From positions 1-64,000 of the forward strand of contig JAHDHW010000006.1 in assembly GCA_020631105.1 (NCBI GenBank): a DNA stretch of 64,000 nucleotides, written 5' to 3'. The DNA is from Saprospiraceae bacterium (GTDB lineage Bacteria > Bacteroidota > Bacteroidia > Chitinophagales > Saprospiraceae). Under the pieces are notes generated by a model. The model saw nothing but the letters and a program-made list of their open reading frames with translations. It was not told the DNA's origin and did not search any database. Made by a program: the position numbers and the translations under genes. This document shows, piece by piece, positions 36,902 through 46,824 of the stretch; the stretch's first letter is position 1; each line of letters begins with the position of its first letter.

Positions 36902-39900
36902 TTATCTGATTATCGTAACGTTTCCACGTTTAATCTGAATACTTCCATCTACTGGACAAGGATACTCGATGAAATACATATATACGCCGATGTCCATCAT
37001 CTTCCCTTGATAGGTTCCATCCCATCCCAAATTAGCATTGTCACTCTCAAATAATTGAGCGCCCCATCTGTCAAATACACGGAAAGAAATAATGCCTTCA
37101 GATCTCATACTTGACGAAAGATATATTTCCAGTACATCGTTAATACCATCACCATTTGGAGAAAAGGCATTTGGTACTCCTATTAATTCCGGCGGACAAG
37201 CATCCATCATTAAAAAGTTGATAGTATCAATGCTCGAACAACCTGTGTTGAAGTCCGTTATTTGCACCTGATAAACGACAGAATCTACCGGAGTAATCGT
37301 CGTTTGTTCGCAAGTAACACAGCTTATATTATCTGCTGGAGACCAAAGGTAACCGTACAGACTGTTGCTAGGAGCTACAAGTTCTACATCAACTGATTGC
37401 CCAGGGAAGAAAGTTGCAGTTTCGCTCAACTCTACTTCTGGAGCAGGAATAACATTTACCATCATTGTGGCAGTATCTGGCAAACATGCTCCCAAACTTG
37501 CTACCAGCGTATAATTAGTCGTTTCCGTTGGAGAAGTCATAGGATTCATTATATCATCCGCCGATAAATCAGCATCTGAAATCCATTCAAATTGATCAGC
37601 ATTACCAATCACATCGAGCTCAACCGATTCTCCTTCACAAATTGTTATATCCTCTAACTCAATATTCGTATTATTCGTTATTTCAACTAATAAGGAATCT
37701 GTAATAACACAGTCTCCGTTTGTCAATGTCATAAAATACATCGTCGTCTCAGAAGGCGTCGCCATCGGATTAGGAACATTTGGATTACTTAGCGTTTCAG
37801 CGGGACTCCATGTAACGTCACCCGCTCCTAATGCACTTAATAAAACGGATTCTCCAAGACAAACTGTTTTGTCATCCCCCGCATCAACATCATCAGGGGA
37901 CAAAATATCTACAAATACACTATCAATGATATCACATCCATTATCAGTTGTTACCTGTGCATAGTATACCGTAGGTGCTGGTGGGCTCGCGATTGGATTA
38001 GGGCAGTTCGTACAACTCAATCCCGTTGTAGTCAACCAAACCGGATCATTCCCCATTGAAGTATTCAATTCTAAGCTTCCATTTTCACACACTACCCTAT
38101 CCATACCCAAAAATGGCGCTCTTTCGTCAATCACATCCACATCAACTGAAGCAACTGTACTACAGTCAAATTCATTCGTTACGGTAACCGTATAACTGGT
38201 TAGTTGCTCAGGGCTTGCTAAAGGCATAGGACAATCGTAACAGTCTAATCCAGGACTACTGGTATCCCAGGAGTAAGTAAAAGTTCCGGTGCCAGCATTT
38301 GCTTCCAGCTGGACTCCTGTATTATAGCATATTAATGTATCTGTTGTCAAATCAACTACTGGCAATGAGGATGGTTTTACCTGCACCGTAACTTCAGCTG
38401 AAGATGTACATCCAAAAGCATTCGTCATACTAAAAGTATACGTAGTGGTATCTCCCGGCTCTGCGATTGGATTAAAACAATCTGTACAACTAAGTCCGGC
38501 AGCTGGGGACCATGAGAAGGTGCTACCAGTTGTATCACCAGTAACCTGTACTTCTATCGGCGCAACTTCACCGATACAAATCGCCATATCATCGCTTATG
38601 TCTATAGTATTTGGAGCATAAACATCAAGGTTTTGAGTAAACACATGAGTACATCCTTCATCGGTTGTAACCTCAAGGCTTACCACGATATTTTCTCCTG
38701 CCATAAATTCATGACTCGGGTTTTGTGCGGCGTCTGTAGTTCCATCTCCGAAATCCCAATTCCAGGTAGCAATTGACCCAACTGATACAGAAGATAAGTC
38801 TGTAAAATTAACCATTAAAGGTTCACATCCAGCATTTATATCCATGCTAAAATCTGCTACTGGTGATGGTCCAATATTTATATAGTCCTGCTTAGTAATA
38901 GTATCCTTACAAATACCATTATCGACGATCATAGTTACATCATAGGAGCCCATTCCAGGGAAGGTAGTTTGCGCCTCAATCGCGTTAACCGTTGCAGGGT
39001 TTCCGGATTCAAACATCCATACTACATCTGTAATCGGATCTGGTGTACTACTAAAGTTATAGAAAGTTATGGGTTCATTATTATCACATTGTAGTGTCTC
39101 TGAAGCTCCGAAATCAGGAGATATCGTTGATACATGAATGGCTCCTACTGGCTCGAGCGTTCTAAAGCAACCTGTACTATTTTCTAAACTCAGGGTTGGC
39201 GTATAAATTCCCGGCTGGTTATAAGTAAAGGTAATTTGATCGTTAGAGACAAAGGTTGGACTGTTTTGTACAATACCATTGCCTGAATCCCAGGTGTAAA
39301 TATAATTAGCAACCGAATTACCAGATAGAGTAACTACTGCAGGTGCACAACTTGAATCAATATCAATAGTATACTCTCCAACTGGTCCGTCTAGTACTAC
39401 AAGATCATCAAATAATATGGTGTCCTGACAGCCCGCAGCATTCGTAGCAATCAAGGTAACTTCAAAAGATCCCGGAGTGGTATAAACGTGTGTTGGATTC
39501 ACTTGTGAAGATAATCCACTATCATCACCAAAATCCCAAACATAACTTACCGCTCCACTTGATAGGTTTTCAAAATTAACCGTAAGTGGTGGGCATGAAG
39601 CAAAGTTATTATCCTGAGTAAAGTCCGCTGTTGGTTCCGCAATTGTAATGTAATCTTCTTCACAGAAGGTATGATCACATCCAAACATATCCGTTACAGT
39701 CAAACAAACATCAAAGGTGCCCGCAGCAGTATATACATGCATTGGAGCTTCTTCATCCGATGTCTCACCATCACCAAAATCCCAGGAATAAGTAAGATCT
39801 TGTCCATCAGAGAAATTACTAAAAGGAATCTCAGCAAAAGTACAATTTTCAACCACGGCAGCTTCAAAAAATGCAACAGGTGCACTTACCAGAATCGGAT

Positions 39901-42496
39901 CATCAATAGTGACTTCATCCGTACATCCCCAGCTATCAGTCACTACCAGGCTCACGGAATATTCTCCAGAATTATTAAAAGTATACGTGGGTGTTTCATC
40001 CACAGACGTTCCTCCGTCCTGAAAATCCCAGGCCCAGGTATTATTCGTATTAAACAGGTTGCTGGAGTTATCTGTAAAACCCACAGTTAATGGTTCGCAG
40101 CCTTCAGCCGGCGTCGCATTAATATCTGCGACAATCTCATTTACAAAAATGGTATCCGTAAGAATCATCGTATCCCTACAATTATTTATATCCTTAATAA
40201 TTAATTGTAGGTCTGTATACGCCCCGGGACTATCAAAAGTCAGAGAGGGGCTTTCTTCGTTTTCATCCGAAAAGTTCCCTCCATTCGGCGAACTCCAATA
40301 GTATACATTTGCATCTTGAGAACTATTACTCAAATTAATCTGCAATGGTACACAGCCAACCTGAGTGGATGGTGTAAAATTAGCAATCGGATCAGTTACT
40401 ACGACTTCTTCTGTTCTAAAGTGAGAACAACCAGTAATGAAATTATATACCGTAGCAGTCACCGTGTAGGTACCTGGCCCCGGGTAAGTATATTCCGGAT
40501 TAGGGTTGGAAGAAGTATCACTATCCATTCCAACTACTCCAAAATCCCAAAATATTGAATCCGCTCCTACAGAGTTATCTTTGAACTTTCTCTTCAAATC
40601 ATCATCGCAGAATTTGATCACATTATATTTCGAAACCGGAGCCGAAATATGGATATAATCATCAAAGGTAATAGAAGAAAAACAACCATTACTTGCTGCA
40701 ATCAGATTGACATCATAGTATCCGGTATCAAGATAATAATGTGTTGGATTTTGGCCCTCTGTATCATTACCATCTCCAAAATCCCAAAACCAGTAATCAA
40801 CCGTGTTATCCGATAAATCTGTAAAATCAATCGGTCTTTCTACGCATGATTCAGTAGTGGATGCAACAAAATCCAAAGTTGGATTTTCACCAATCTGAAT
40901 TGCTCCGGTGAAAGTTTTTGTATCCGTACAACCAAGTGTATTGGTAACTGTCAATACCACATCAAATACACCAGTATCCGTAACGGTAAACGTTGGACTC
41001 TGAGAAAACGAAATAAAAGTATTCGAAGTAGTAGCAAGTTGCCACTGCCAATCCGTAATAGCCGTAACACTATTCGAATTTTCTCCCAGTGTAACCTCTA
41101 ATGGTGCGCAACCCGAGATATCATCATCCGCAAGGATGGCTTCCACAGGTTCAACAGAAATAGTATTCACAAAAACGGAGTCGGTACAGCCTAAGCTATT
41201 TTGACCGACAATATATACATCAAAATCACCAAAAGTTGTATAAGAGTGGGTAGGGTTTTGGGCGGTACTCGTGTTACCGTCCCCAAAATCCCATTCCCAA
41301 CTATCCGCATCATTAGTGATGCTGGAAAAGTTAACAACATGTGGTAATGAACAGCCTGAATTGTTATCATTATTCACCGTAAATGACGGTGGTCCCTGTA
41401 TATTGATACAGGTAGGTAAATATTTTTCACTGGTACAGCCACCTACAGTCCTTGTCAACTTAACAAAGTGGCAACCAGATATATTATAGGTATGTGAAGG
41501 GTTTGGGTCGATAGATGAAAATCCATCACCAAAATCCCAAACTACATTATCCGCAACGTTTGGAGAGTTATCCGTAAAACTTACAGAAGTTCCTTCACAG
41601 CCTTCTGTCTCTGAAACTGCAAAATCAATGGGATAACCTATCGTAATATGATCTTCTAAAAATAATGTGTCCGCGCAGCCAGTCATAGGATCGTTAGCAA
41701 TCAGCGTAACATCAAAAGTCCCCTGAGTATTATAAGTGATATCCGGAGGTGATTCTCCGGTATAGGTACCTCCGTTACCAAAATTCCACACGAAATCAAT
41801 TCCGGTAGTAATCGTACTCGTATTTACAAAAGAAACGGTATAAGGCGGTTCACAACCAAAGGTACTACTCGTAGATAAGCTCGGCGTAGGTACTGCTCTC
41901 ATCTCAAGGTAATCGTCTTTTGTAATGGTATTTGTACAACCGTTATCGTCTTTGACCGTCAAACTAACAGTATAAAAATCTGGCAGATCATAAGTACAGG
42001 TAGCTGCAGGAGCTGTCGGCGCAGTGATGGTTATCGTTCCGCAAGACCCTCCAAGTCCCCAAAGCCACTCTTCAATATCGCCATCCAGAGACGATGAGGC
42101 ATCCGTAAATACTATCGACGCCGGAACACAATCCAAAGTATGCGAAGCGCTAAATTCCGGGCTAGGTAAATTAAAAACCTGAAGAACATTATCCTTACAC
42201 TCGGTGTCGGTATTACCCTGATCATCTGTTACTGTCAAACAGATCGTATAGGTACCGGGTGTTCCAAATACTCTGGAAGGACAACTTATACCATTTGCAG
42301 GAGCGCCTCCAAGATCCCATGATCTTGACGTTATAACTCCTCCCGGAGCTGTTGTACTGATATCGCAAAACTGGGCTTGTAAAGTCCCACATCCAGTAGA
42401 ATCTGATACTGAGAAATTGGCATCCAATTGTGCCTGCATTGTAAAAAAAGACAGTAGCGCACACATGGTGCCTACAAAACGAAGAAACTGCGTCAT
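36902..42496 (-). CDS. Giant PKD-repeat surface protein 1, type B T9SS sorting domain
   Basis: This 1864-aa protein has a signal peptide (ending MQAQ), about 15 PKD domains, six 79-aa-type repeats (Cys pair in repeats 1, 2, 3 and 6) and a type B sorting domain (GVPNAFSPNGDG ... FDRWG). It is the most diverged of the three paralogues: PKD domain 13 reads WDSGNG, and PKD domain 8 has a charged run (DDDLKRKFKD). It is the first giant gene after the PorP/SprF-OmpA pair, starting 231 bases after the OmpA stop. The family is typical of Bacteroidota surface adhesins. Binding target is not known. Confidence 0.9.
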   Translation of the reverse strand: MTQFLRFVGTMCALLSFFTMQAQLDANFSVSDSTGCGTLQAQFCDISTTAPGGVITSRSWDLGGAPANGISCPSRVFGTPGTYTICLTVTDDQGNTDTECKDNVLQVFNLPSPEFSASHTLDCVPASIVFTDASSSLDGDIEEWLWGLGGSCGTITITAPTAPAATCTYDLPDFYTVSLTVKDDNGCTNTITKDDYLEMRAVPTPSLSTSSTFGCEPPYTVSFVNTSTITTGIDFVWNFGNGGTYTGESPPDITYNTQGTFDVTLIANDPMTGCADTLFLEDHITIGYPIDFAVSETEGCEGTSVSFTDNSPNVADNVVWDFGDGFSSIDPNPSHTYNISGCHFVKLTRTVGGCTSEKYLPTCINIQGPPSFTVNNDNNSGCSLPHVVNFSSITNDADSWEWDFGDGNTSTAQNPTHSYTTFGDFDVYIVGQNSLGCTDSVFVNTISVEPVEAILADDDISGCAPLEVTLGENSNSVTAITDWQWQLATTSNTFISFSQSPTFTVTDTGVFDVVLTVTNTLGCTDTKTFTGAIQIGENPTLDFVASTTESCVERPIDFTDLSDNTVDYWFWDFGDGNDTEGQNPTHYYLDTGYYDVNLIAASNGCFSSITFDDYIHISAPVSKYNVIKFCDDDLKRKFKDNSVGADSIFWDFGVVGMDSDTSSNPNPEYTYPGPGTYTVTATVYNFITGCSHFRTEEVVVTDPIANFTPSTQVGCVPLQINLSNSSQDANVYYWSSPNGGNFSDENEESPSLTFDSPGAYTDLQLIIKDINNCRDTMILTDTIFVNEIVADINATPAEGCEPLTVGFTDNSSNLFNTNNTWAWDFQDGGTSVDETPTYTFNNSGEYSVSLVVTDSWGCTDEVTIDDPILVSAPVAFFEAAVVENCTFAEIPFSNFSDGQDLTYSWDFGDGETSDEEAPMHVYTAAGTFDVCLTVTDMFGCDHTFCEEDYITIAEPTADFTQDNNFASCPPLTVNFENLSSGAVSYVWDFGDDSGLSSQVNPTHVYTTPGSFEVTLIATNAAGCQDTILFDDLVVLDGPVGEYTIDIDSSCAPAVVTLSGNSVANYIYTWDSGNGIVQNSPTFVSNDQITFTYNQPGIYTPTLSLENSTGCFRTLEPVGAIHVSTISPDFGASETLQCDNNEPITFYNFSSTPDPITDVVWMFESGNPATVNAIEAQTTFPGMGSYDVTMIVDNGICKDTITKQDYINIGPSPVADFSMDINAGCEPLMVNFTDLSSVSVGSIATWNWDFGDGTTDAAQNPSHEFMAGENIVVSLEVTTDEGCTHVFTQNLDVYAPNTIDISDDMAICIGEVAPIEVQVTGDTTGSTFSWSPAAGLSCTDCFNPIAEPGDTTTYTFSMTNAFGCTSSAEVTVQVKPSSLPVVDLTTDTLICYNTGVQLEANAGTGTFTYSWDTSSPGLDCYDCPMPLASPEQLTSYTVTVTNEFDCSTVASVDVDVIDERAPFLGMDRVVCENGSLELNTSMGNDPVWLTTTGLSCTNCPNPIASPPAPTVYYAQVTTDNGCDIIDSVFVDILSPDDVDAGDDKTVCLGESVLLSALGAGDVTWSPAETLSNPNVPNPMATPSETTMYFMTLTNGDCVITDSLLVEITNNTNIELEDITICEGESVELDVIGNADQFEWISDADLSADDIMNPMTSPTETTNYTLVASLGACLPDTATMMVNVIPAPEVELSETATFFPGQSVDVELVAPSNSLYGYLWSPADNISCVTCEQTTITPVDSVVYQVQITDFNTGCSSIDTINFLMMDACPPELIGVPNAFSPNGDGINDVLEIYLSSSMRSEGIISFRVFDRWGAQLFESDNANLGWDGTYQGKMMDIGVYMYFIEYPCPVDGSIQIKRGNVTIIR

Positions 42497-42726
42497 TACC
42501 TTAGTTCGTTTTAATCGGGTTTGAAAAAAACTGCTGTTAAACTTGCTGTTTAGGGGGAGTTATTAGGAAAAAGAGGTTGAGGAAAGTAATAAAAACTTAA
42601 CTCTGTAGCAGTAAATCAAGATTCATTCCAATTCAATAGAATAGTTGCTTACATGATGTTATAGCTAATAGCCGACATCAAATTTCGATGAGAATCCGAT
42701 TAAAATGAAGGTTGAAATCGTTTTTT

Positions 42727-44727
42727 TTATTGGCCACGAATGATCTCAACAATTTCTACACGGCGCTCTAAGGACGCCTCAGGGCTAAAAATGGATAATC
42801 TTTGATTGTTTAGATCATCGTTAACACTTTGCTGAGCAGTAGTTTCACCAAATGAGCGCTCGCTCAAAATTAATTTTCCGGTATTTATGAAAGGTAAGAA
42901 TATTCCGTTCTGGTAGGTGCGAAAATGGTTTTTTATGGAGCTGATCCGACGCTTTCCTAAATGAATATTATAATCGCTCTTGGCTCGGGGACTGGTATAT
43001 CCTTTGATGAAGATTTCAATTTTTTCGCCTTCCTCTAATCGCTTCAATAAGATATCCGAAAATAATCCTAAGTAAGTTTGTCCCTTCAATACTTTATCCT
43101 CAAAAAACAAATCAATAGCTTCTTCTGCCTGAATTCTTAATTCCCCAGAATATCCCTCCGCGTAGCTATTTCTAAATTCAAATCTGCGATTATAGTAAGG
43201 ATCAAAAGTCTGTAAATAACTTTTCTTAGTTGTATTGCGACGTGTACGCTTGTCGGGTTCGTCATTATCAAAGTAGAGCGCTAATGGCAAAAAATCTTCA
43301 AGGCTTGAAGGCGGCAAGTCAATTTCTACTAAAGGGTCCGGCGCAACAATTGTATCAACAACCGGTGGAATTTCTGGAACAATGGTAATGGCTGAAGAAT
43401 CAATTGGATTTTCATTCACTGGTTCTTCGGGCGCTGAAATCTGGGCCCTGAAAATATCATTGCAGCATGACTTGTTATTCTCGTCCAGATACATTGCCCC
43501 TTCTCTATTTGAAGAGATAAAAGCAGTTGTAGAATCTGCATTTAGTATAAAGTACATATCATTATAGCTACTGTTCATAGGATAGCCAATGTGCTGAACA
43601 GTACCTATTTTATCATTATCAAGTGGTACCTCATAGATATCAAAGCCTCCTAAACCCTGATAACCATTTGAACTGAAAAAGAGCGTATTACTGACTTCAT
43701 GAAAGAATGGAGTAATTTCATCTTTCTCGGTATTCAATCCTTCAAGGTTTTGGGGTTCTGCAAAGGTTCCATCCTTTTTGATCTTTACCGACCAGATATC
43801 TAATCCTCCTTTTCCGCCCGGCCGGTCGCTACTGAATAACAGAACGTCTTCTTTTGAAGCTGGGTCGTTGTATATATTAGGATGGGTTGTCGTAGATGTT
43901 TGGACATTAATAGAAGTCGGCAGCTTTTCTGCTTTACCCCAGCGACGGCGTTTATTGTTCCAATCCCGAAAATAAAGATCACACTGAATTCTTAATCCTT
44001 CTTTATAATCGCAGATCGTAAAATAAATTCGATTACCTGCGCTATTGAAAGCAGTATGGGCTGTTAATTGATTATCCGTATTAAATCGTTGCTTAAGAGG
44101 TCGACCCTTTGCTCCTTTAACAGAAGCTAGCACTTTAGAAATTTTACGTGGCGGATTATGTTCGTCTTCGGACTTGTCATAACGTAAAGAGCTATAATAG
44201 AGCGTATCGCCACGAAGCAGTGGACTAAACTCAGAGAATGGAGTATTTACTTTTTTATTAAGCGCTTCCACTTTTACATCATGAGCATTTTCGATCGTCT
44301 CCATTGCCCAAATACAATCAGCAAGCCTTGCAGTTGCTTCTTTCTTATAAAGATCATTTTTTCCTTTTTGCAAATATGACTCATAAGCATTTTTAGCAGC
44401 TTCATAAGCCCCTTTTCCACGGTGAGCTTCTGCTATCCAGTAAGTGGTAAGCGGAAACTTAGCAGCAGATTTACTTTCCAGCACTTTGTTATAATATTCA
44501 ATAGCAATATCATAGGCAAAAAAGGAACGAGCGACTTCAGCATATTTATAGGCTAACTCTGGATCCTCAGGTTTAATGCTTATCGCTTCAGCAAAGTATT
44601 GCAATGCTGCTCCAAAATCACGTTTTTGAAAAGCTTCATCTCCGGCCTTTTCAAAAGCCCGGGCAGTTTGACCATAAGTCAAAGACGTAGCTAAGAGCAT
44701 AAAAAAAATACTAGCGATGCATTTCAT
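42727..44727 (-). CDS. TPR-PD40-OmpA protein, PorE-like T9SS component
   Basis: This 666-aa protein has a signal peptide (ending TYGQ), tetratricopeptide repeats (about 25-150), a PD40/WD40-like beta-propeller (about 190-420, with LLFSSDRPGGKGGLD and LFFSSNGYQGLGGFD), a proline-rich linker (about 440-480), and a divergent OmpA C-terminal domain (about 540-660, IKGYTSPRAKSDYN and RRVEIVEI). This order and length match PorE, which anchors the T9SS to peptidoglycan in Porphyromonas; SprD beside SprB is another OmpA-type partner. I use the ATG at 44727; a TTG one codon upstream is in frame. It starts 10 bases after the PorP/SprF stop, so the two form an operon. Confidence 0.88.
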   Translation of the reverse strand: MKCIASIFFMLLATSLTYGQTARAFEKAGDEAFQKRDFGAALQYFAEAISIKPEDPELAYKYAEVARSFFAYDIAIEYYNKVLESKSAAKFPLTTYWIAEAHRGKGAYEAAKNAYESYLQKGKNDLYKKEATARLADCIWAMETIENAHDVKVEALNKKVNTPFSEFSPLLRGDTLYYSSLRYDKSEDEHNPPRKISKVLASVKGAKGRPLKQRFNTDNQLTAHTAFNSAGNRIYFTICDYKEGLRIQCDLYFRDWNNKRRRWGKAEKLPTSINVQTSTTTHPNIYNDPASKEDVLLFSSDRPGGKGGLDIWSVKIKKDGTFAEPQNLEGLNTEKDEITPFFHEVSNTLFFSSNGYQGLGGFDIYEVPLDNDKIGTVQHIGYPMNSSYNDMYFILNADSTTAFISSNREGAMYLDENNKSCCNDIFRAQISAPEEPVNENPIDSSAITIVPEIPPVVDTIVAPDPLVEIDLPPSSLEDFLPLALYFDNDEPDKRTRRNTTKKSYLQTFDPYYNRRFEFRNSYAEGYSGELRIQAEEAIDLFFEDKVLKGQTYLGLFSDILLKRLEEGEKIEIFIKGYTSPRAKSDYNIHLGKRRISSIKNHFRTYQNGIFLPFINTGKLILSERSFGETTAQQSVNDDLNNQRLSIFSPEASLERRVEIVEIIRGQ

Positions 44728-44737
44728 CAAAGTAAGT

Positions 44738-45826
44738 TTAAAAAATTGGACAAGCTTTAAATACAGGTGGTGGCTTGACTTTAGTAATCGTATATATTAA
44801 AGAGAGCTCTGGACCACCCGCACCGTTGGTTGCTAATTCAAATTCTGAAATATTTATGTCGTAAGAAAATTCGCCATACCATGCACCATAACGGATCCCG
44901 AGCGTTGGGATAATGGCATCGCTTTCGCTAGCGTATCGATAATTGGTACCTAAACTAAGATAAATTTCTTTATTTCTCACTTCGCTAAGTTTATAAATAG
45001 CGGCTGTACCTAACAAAAACTCCTGATAAGGTCCTTGAAAATGACTTAATAATCGGAACTGTATATCAAATAATTCGTTCAAGGGCGCTTGTCCACTCAA
45101 ATGTCCAGTCCAACGAAACGGAAGTTTTGCATCCGTCTGATTATAAAAATTTTGAGCAGGTTTCGTTAGATGAAAAAGACCTGCTCCAACATTTAAGCGA
45201 AAACCCTCATCAGACTGAGTATAGAAGTTTAGTCCAAAGCCCATATCCAAAAAAGTCTTTGAGGTTTCGTCAAAGCGCTCTCGGGAATCACTCATTGGGT
45301 CAAAGATGTCTCCGTTGTATTGATTTTCAAAATTGAGATCATCCAATACAAACCTCCGGCTTACCGATCCTAATTGAAAACCTGCGCTTATACTTTGCTG
45401 ATCACTGAGTTGATGAGTATAAGCACCAGAGAGTGCAAACTGGCTTAGTCGCAAAGCACTCGTTCCCTGACGGTCATAATTAAACACACCTCCTACTGCG
45501 AAAAATCCATTAGGTGTAATTTTATTATAAACTTTGGTATCAAATGCCCCGGAAAAAGTTAGATAAGGTACAGGAACGGAAGCCCATTGACGACGGTAAT
45601 TTGCAATAAAGCGACTATCTTCTGCAAATGCTCCAACTAAAGCTGGATTGAGGTTTTGTGGAGCATTATAGAATTGAGAAAAGTGTATATCCTGTGCTTG
45701 CAGTTTTAATAGAAAACTACATAACAATAAAGCAGAAGGTATTATTCGATATATAGGCAATATGATATTTTGAAAGGTTTTATTAATAAAATTGAATACA
45801 ACAAATATGCTAAAATTATAATTCAT
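44738..45826 (-). CDS. PorP/SprF-family type IX secretion outer-membrane protein
   Basis: This 362-aa protein has the conserved PorP/SprF opening DIHFSQFYNAPQNLNPALVG at about residues 46-65, followed by a barrel-like series of strands to the C terminus. PorP/SprF proteins sit in the outer membrane and work with type B sorting-domain cargo; SprF is needed for SprB export in Flavobacterium johnsoniae. Here it heads the run PorP/SprF - OmpA - three giant type B cargo genes, all on the minus strand. The start is uncertain: the ATG at 45826 leaves 22 residues before the signal peptide, whereas an in-frame TTG at 45760 would start it directly (PIYRIIPSALLLC ... LQAQ). Confidence 0.9.
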   Translation of the reverse strand: MNYNFSIFVVFNFINKTFQNIILPIYRIIPSALLLCSFLLKLQAQDIHFSQFYNAPQNLNPALVGAFAEDSRFIANYRRQWASVPVPYLTFSGAFDTKVYNKITPNGFFAVGGVFNYDRQGTSALRLSQFALSGAYTHQLSDQQSISAGFQLGSVSRRFVLDDLNFENQYNGDIFDPMSDSRERFDETSKTFLDMGFGLNFYTQSDEGFRLNVGAGLFHLTKPAQNFYNQTDAKLPFRWTGHLSGQAPLNELFDIQFRLLSHFQGPYQEFLLGTAAIYKLSEVRNKEIYLSLGTNYRYASESDAIIPTLGIRYGAWYGEFSYDINISEFELATNGAGGPELSLIYTITKVKPPPVFKACPIF

Positions 45827-46013
45827 TGTTGATATTGTAATTAGCTCTTCCTAACATCAATCCAAAAAATTAAAGGATTTGTCGTTACGGAATAGTAAAT
45901 GAGGGGTTTAAATATTCATACGCTATTCTAGCTAGCTGGTTACTTAAAACCAAAGTGATTTAATTTTGAATCAGATTTTTCTACTTTTACAAGAATTAAA
46001 GATCATCATAATT

Positions 46014-46613
46014 ATGCTTAAAGTAGGTATCACCGGAGGAATTGGAAGTGGTAAAACAACAGTCTGTAAGATTTTCGAGTTGCTGGGTATACCTGTTTAT
46101 TATGCTGATGACCGAGCCAAATTGCTTATGACAGAAAACGAAGACGTAGTACGTGAAGTAAAAAAAGCGTTTGGTCAGGAGGCTTACTTTGAGGACGGCA
46201 CCCTAAATCGTTCCTACCTTTCATCTATAGTATTTAAAGATGAAGATCAATTAAAGCGCTTAAACGCTATCGTACATCCAGCAGTTTATCTGGATGGTGA
46301 GACTTGGCACAATGCTCAAGAGAATGTTCCTTTCACTCTGAAAGAAGCAGCTTTATTCTTCGAAAACGGCTCAAACCTTTTAATGGATAAAATGATCTGT
46401 GTTACTGCGCCGGAGGCATTACGCATCGAACGAGTAGTGAAAAGAGATAAAAGCACAGAAGCTGCTGTCCGTGCAAGGATGGACAAACAATTACCAGAGT
46501 CCGTAAAAGTCGAAGGCTCCGACTATATTATTAATAATGATGGCTCAAAAAGTTTGTTAATTCAAGTTTGGGAAATATTTTCTACTCTAAAAAAACAAGC
46601 TGCCCAGACATAG
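46014..46613 (+). CDS. coaE: Dephospho-CoA kinase CoaE
   Basis: This 199-aa enzyme phosphorylates dephospho-CoA in the last step of coenzyme A synthesis. It has a P-loop (GITGGIGSGKTT) at its N terminus, YADDRAK, and the KEAALFFENG and ICVTAPEALRIERV segments of the family, followed by a late R-rich helix (RVVKRDKS). I chose the ATG at 46014; an earlier in-frame ATG (45966) would add 16 hydrophobic residues before the P-loop strand. It is divergent from the PorP/SprF gene with 187 bases between. Confidence 0.95.
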   Translation: MLKVGITGGIGSGKTTVCKIFELLGIPVYYADDRAKLLMTENEDVVREVKKAFGQEAYFEDGTLNRSYLSSIVFKDEDQLKRLNAIVHPAVYLDGETWHNAQENVPFTLKEAALFFENGSNLLMDKMICVTAPEALRIERVVKRDKSTEAAVRARMDKQLPESVKVEGSDYIINNDGSKSLLIQVWEIFSTLKKQAAQT

Positions 46614-46746
46614 TCTCAACAATATCTTCACCACTCCCTAAATTTTATCTTACGCTGCCTATATATTAATATTATTCCAAATAATATGGTATAGTAATTG
46701 TCCCTTCTTTTGTATCCCAAAAACAGCGACTCAATACTTCATCATT

Positions 46747-46754
46747 TAGTTTTG
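46747..46754 (+). promoter_or_regulatory. Candidate -7 element upstream of the PKD T9SS cargo gene
   Basis: TAGTTTTG matches the Bacteroidota -7 consensus TAnnTTTG exactly, 70 bases before the start codon at 46825. I see no TTTG at the usual distance upstream, so the call is weak. Confidence 0.3.
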
Positions 46755-46824
46755 GAGCGCTGAGAACGAATATTATAATATATTAATTAACGTCCTTACA
46801 ATTAAGGGCATTAATCCCTCGAAC

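Noticed and set aside
25021-42496. Many short plus-strand frames opposite the giant PKD genes
   Set aside because: They arise from the low-complexity, stop-poor antisense of repeated Thr/Ser/Asp codons and have no signals of their own.
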